Below are positions 60,241 through 60,378 of a DNA stretch of 60,378 bases, one piece after another. The notes beneath the pieces are model-generated. The model was not told where the DNA came from. It ran no database searches and saw only the letters and a program-made list of their open reading frames with translations. Within the stretch, counting starts at the first letter, position 1. Every line of letters begins with the position of its first letter. Source of the DNA: Acidovorax sp. Lineage in GTDB: Bacteria; Pseudomonadota; Gammaproteobacteria; Burkholderiales; Burkholderiaceae_C. The stretch is taken from the NCBI RefSeq assembly GCF_016783915.1, contig NZ_JADHVT010000012.1, positions 1 through 60,378 of the forward strand, written 5' to 3'. The position numbers and the translations under genes are program-made.

Positions 60241-60378
60241 TGACCTTGCCCCTGTTTCGTGTAGTTCTTAACCCACGATTCACGCGGCCTTTTTGCGCTG
60301 TGCCTCGTACCAGCGTTGTTCGTACTGCATCGGGCTGAGGTAGCCCAGCGAGGAATGCAGCCTGCGGTGATTGTAGAA
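60241..60378 (-). mobile_element. IS3-family insertion sequence (end, truncated by window)
   Basis: The terminal part of an IS3-family element. It contains the last codons of the transposase and a putative terminal end beginning TGACCTTGCCCCTGTTTCGT at about 60241. Only one end is in view, so the inverted repeat and target duplication cannot be checked. Confidence 0.7.
60280..60378 (-). CDS. IS3-family transposase OrfB (C-terminal fragment)
   Basis: The minus strand reads FYNHRRLHSSLGYLSPMQYE, then QRWYEAQRKKAA and stop. This is the invariant C-terminal end of the IS3 OrfB DDE transposase (YNxxRxHxxLxxxSP). The rest is beyond the window. Confidence 0.92.
   Translation of the reverse strand, partial: FYNHRRLHSSLGYLSPMQYEQRWYEAQRKKAA

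Noticed and set aside
1-60378. CRISPR arrays or rRNA genes
   Set aside because: No regularly spaced direct repeats and no rRNA-like segments were seen on reading the window.

Overview
The window looks like chromosome of a Comamonadaceae betaproteobacterium, most likely Acidovorax or a close relative. This is judged from the high-GC codon use, the Bug-type solute receptor, DUF3567 and DUF3108 proteins, the B12-dependent ribonucleotide reductase with its small neighbour, and two dispersed repeat types I associate with this family. It is mainly core genome up to about 55.4 kb. A foreign, low-GC integrated segment starts at a tRNA-Phe remnant and runs off the right edge.

Layout. 1-6.5 kb: a truncated LysR regulator divergent from a quinone-oxidoreductase-like gene, a VOC protein behind a LexA-like site, a Bug receptor, a fumarylacetoacetate hydrolase-family gene divergent from an IclR regulator, and a DUF3108 protein. 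6.6-12.6 kb: DUF3567, an AbrB-type membrane protein, hemerythrin, a small RNR-associated protein, a nitroreductase and the coenzyme-B12-dependent class II ribonucleotide reductase. 12.7-26.8 kb: a complete respiratory nitrate reduction block, all on the minus strand (narX-narL-narK1-narK2-narG-narH-narJ-narI-parvulin, then carbonic anhydrase). The sensor and regulator (NarXL) control, the two NarK proteins move nitrate and nitrite, NarGHI respires nitrate, and NarJ and probably the parvulin help assembly. A perfect FNR-type palindrome lies upstream of narX. The oxygen-independent RNR next door fits life under low oxygen.

26.9-36.8 kb: ChaN lipoprotein, a PAS-GGDEF-EAL protein, purU, LysR, a GlcD-like FAD oxidase, two small hypotheticals and DUF445. 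36.8-45.3 kb: a class V aminotransferase, a single-chain biotin carboxylase/BCCP/carboxyltransferase, an acyl-CoA synthetase divergent from a TetR gene over twin palindromes, and a branched-chain-type periplasmic binding protein. This looks like an acyl-CoA catabolic locus. 45.4-51.2 kb: threonine aldolase, yggS, then pilT, a cyclic-nucleotide-binding-fold protein and pilU (type IV pilus retraction), and a beta-hydroxyacid dehydrogenase. 51.4-55.4 kb: the envelope/translation cluster BON lipoprotein-SIS-yraN with divergent rsmI, then an Hsp70-family protein.

55.6-60.4 kb: the 3' half of a tRNA-Phe gene with its terminator, a small membrane protein, two XRE-type proteins (one with a clear promoter and operator-like dyad), a poorly explained 570-bp stretch, a DUF4224 protein overlapping a tyrosine integrase, and a coiled-coil membrane protein gene cut by an IS3-family element at the window edge.

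The least conventional signals are: (i) a dispersed 40-60 nt repeat family with seven copies, two of them read in frame inside proteins; (ii) a predicted leaderless FNR-driven narX; (iii) a hairpin masking the narK1 ribosome binding site; (iv) the cyclic-nucleotide-fold protein between pilT and pilU; and (v) the tRNA-Phe-associated island.
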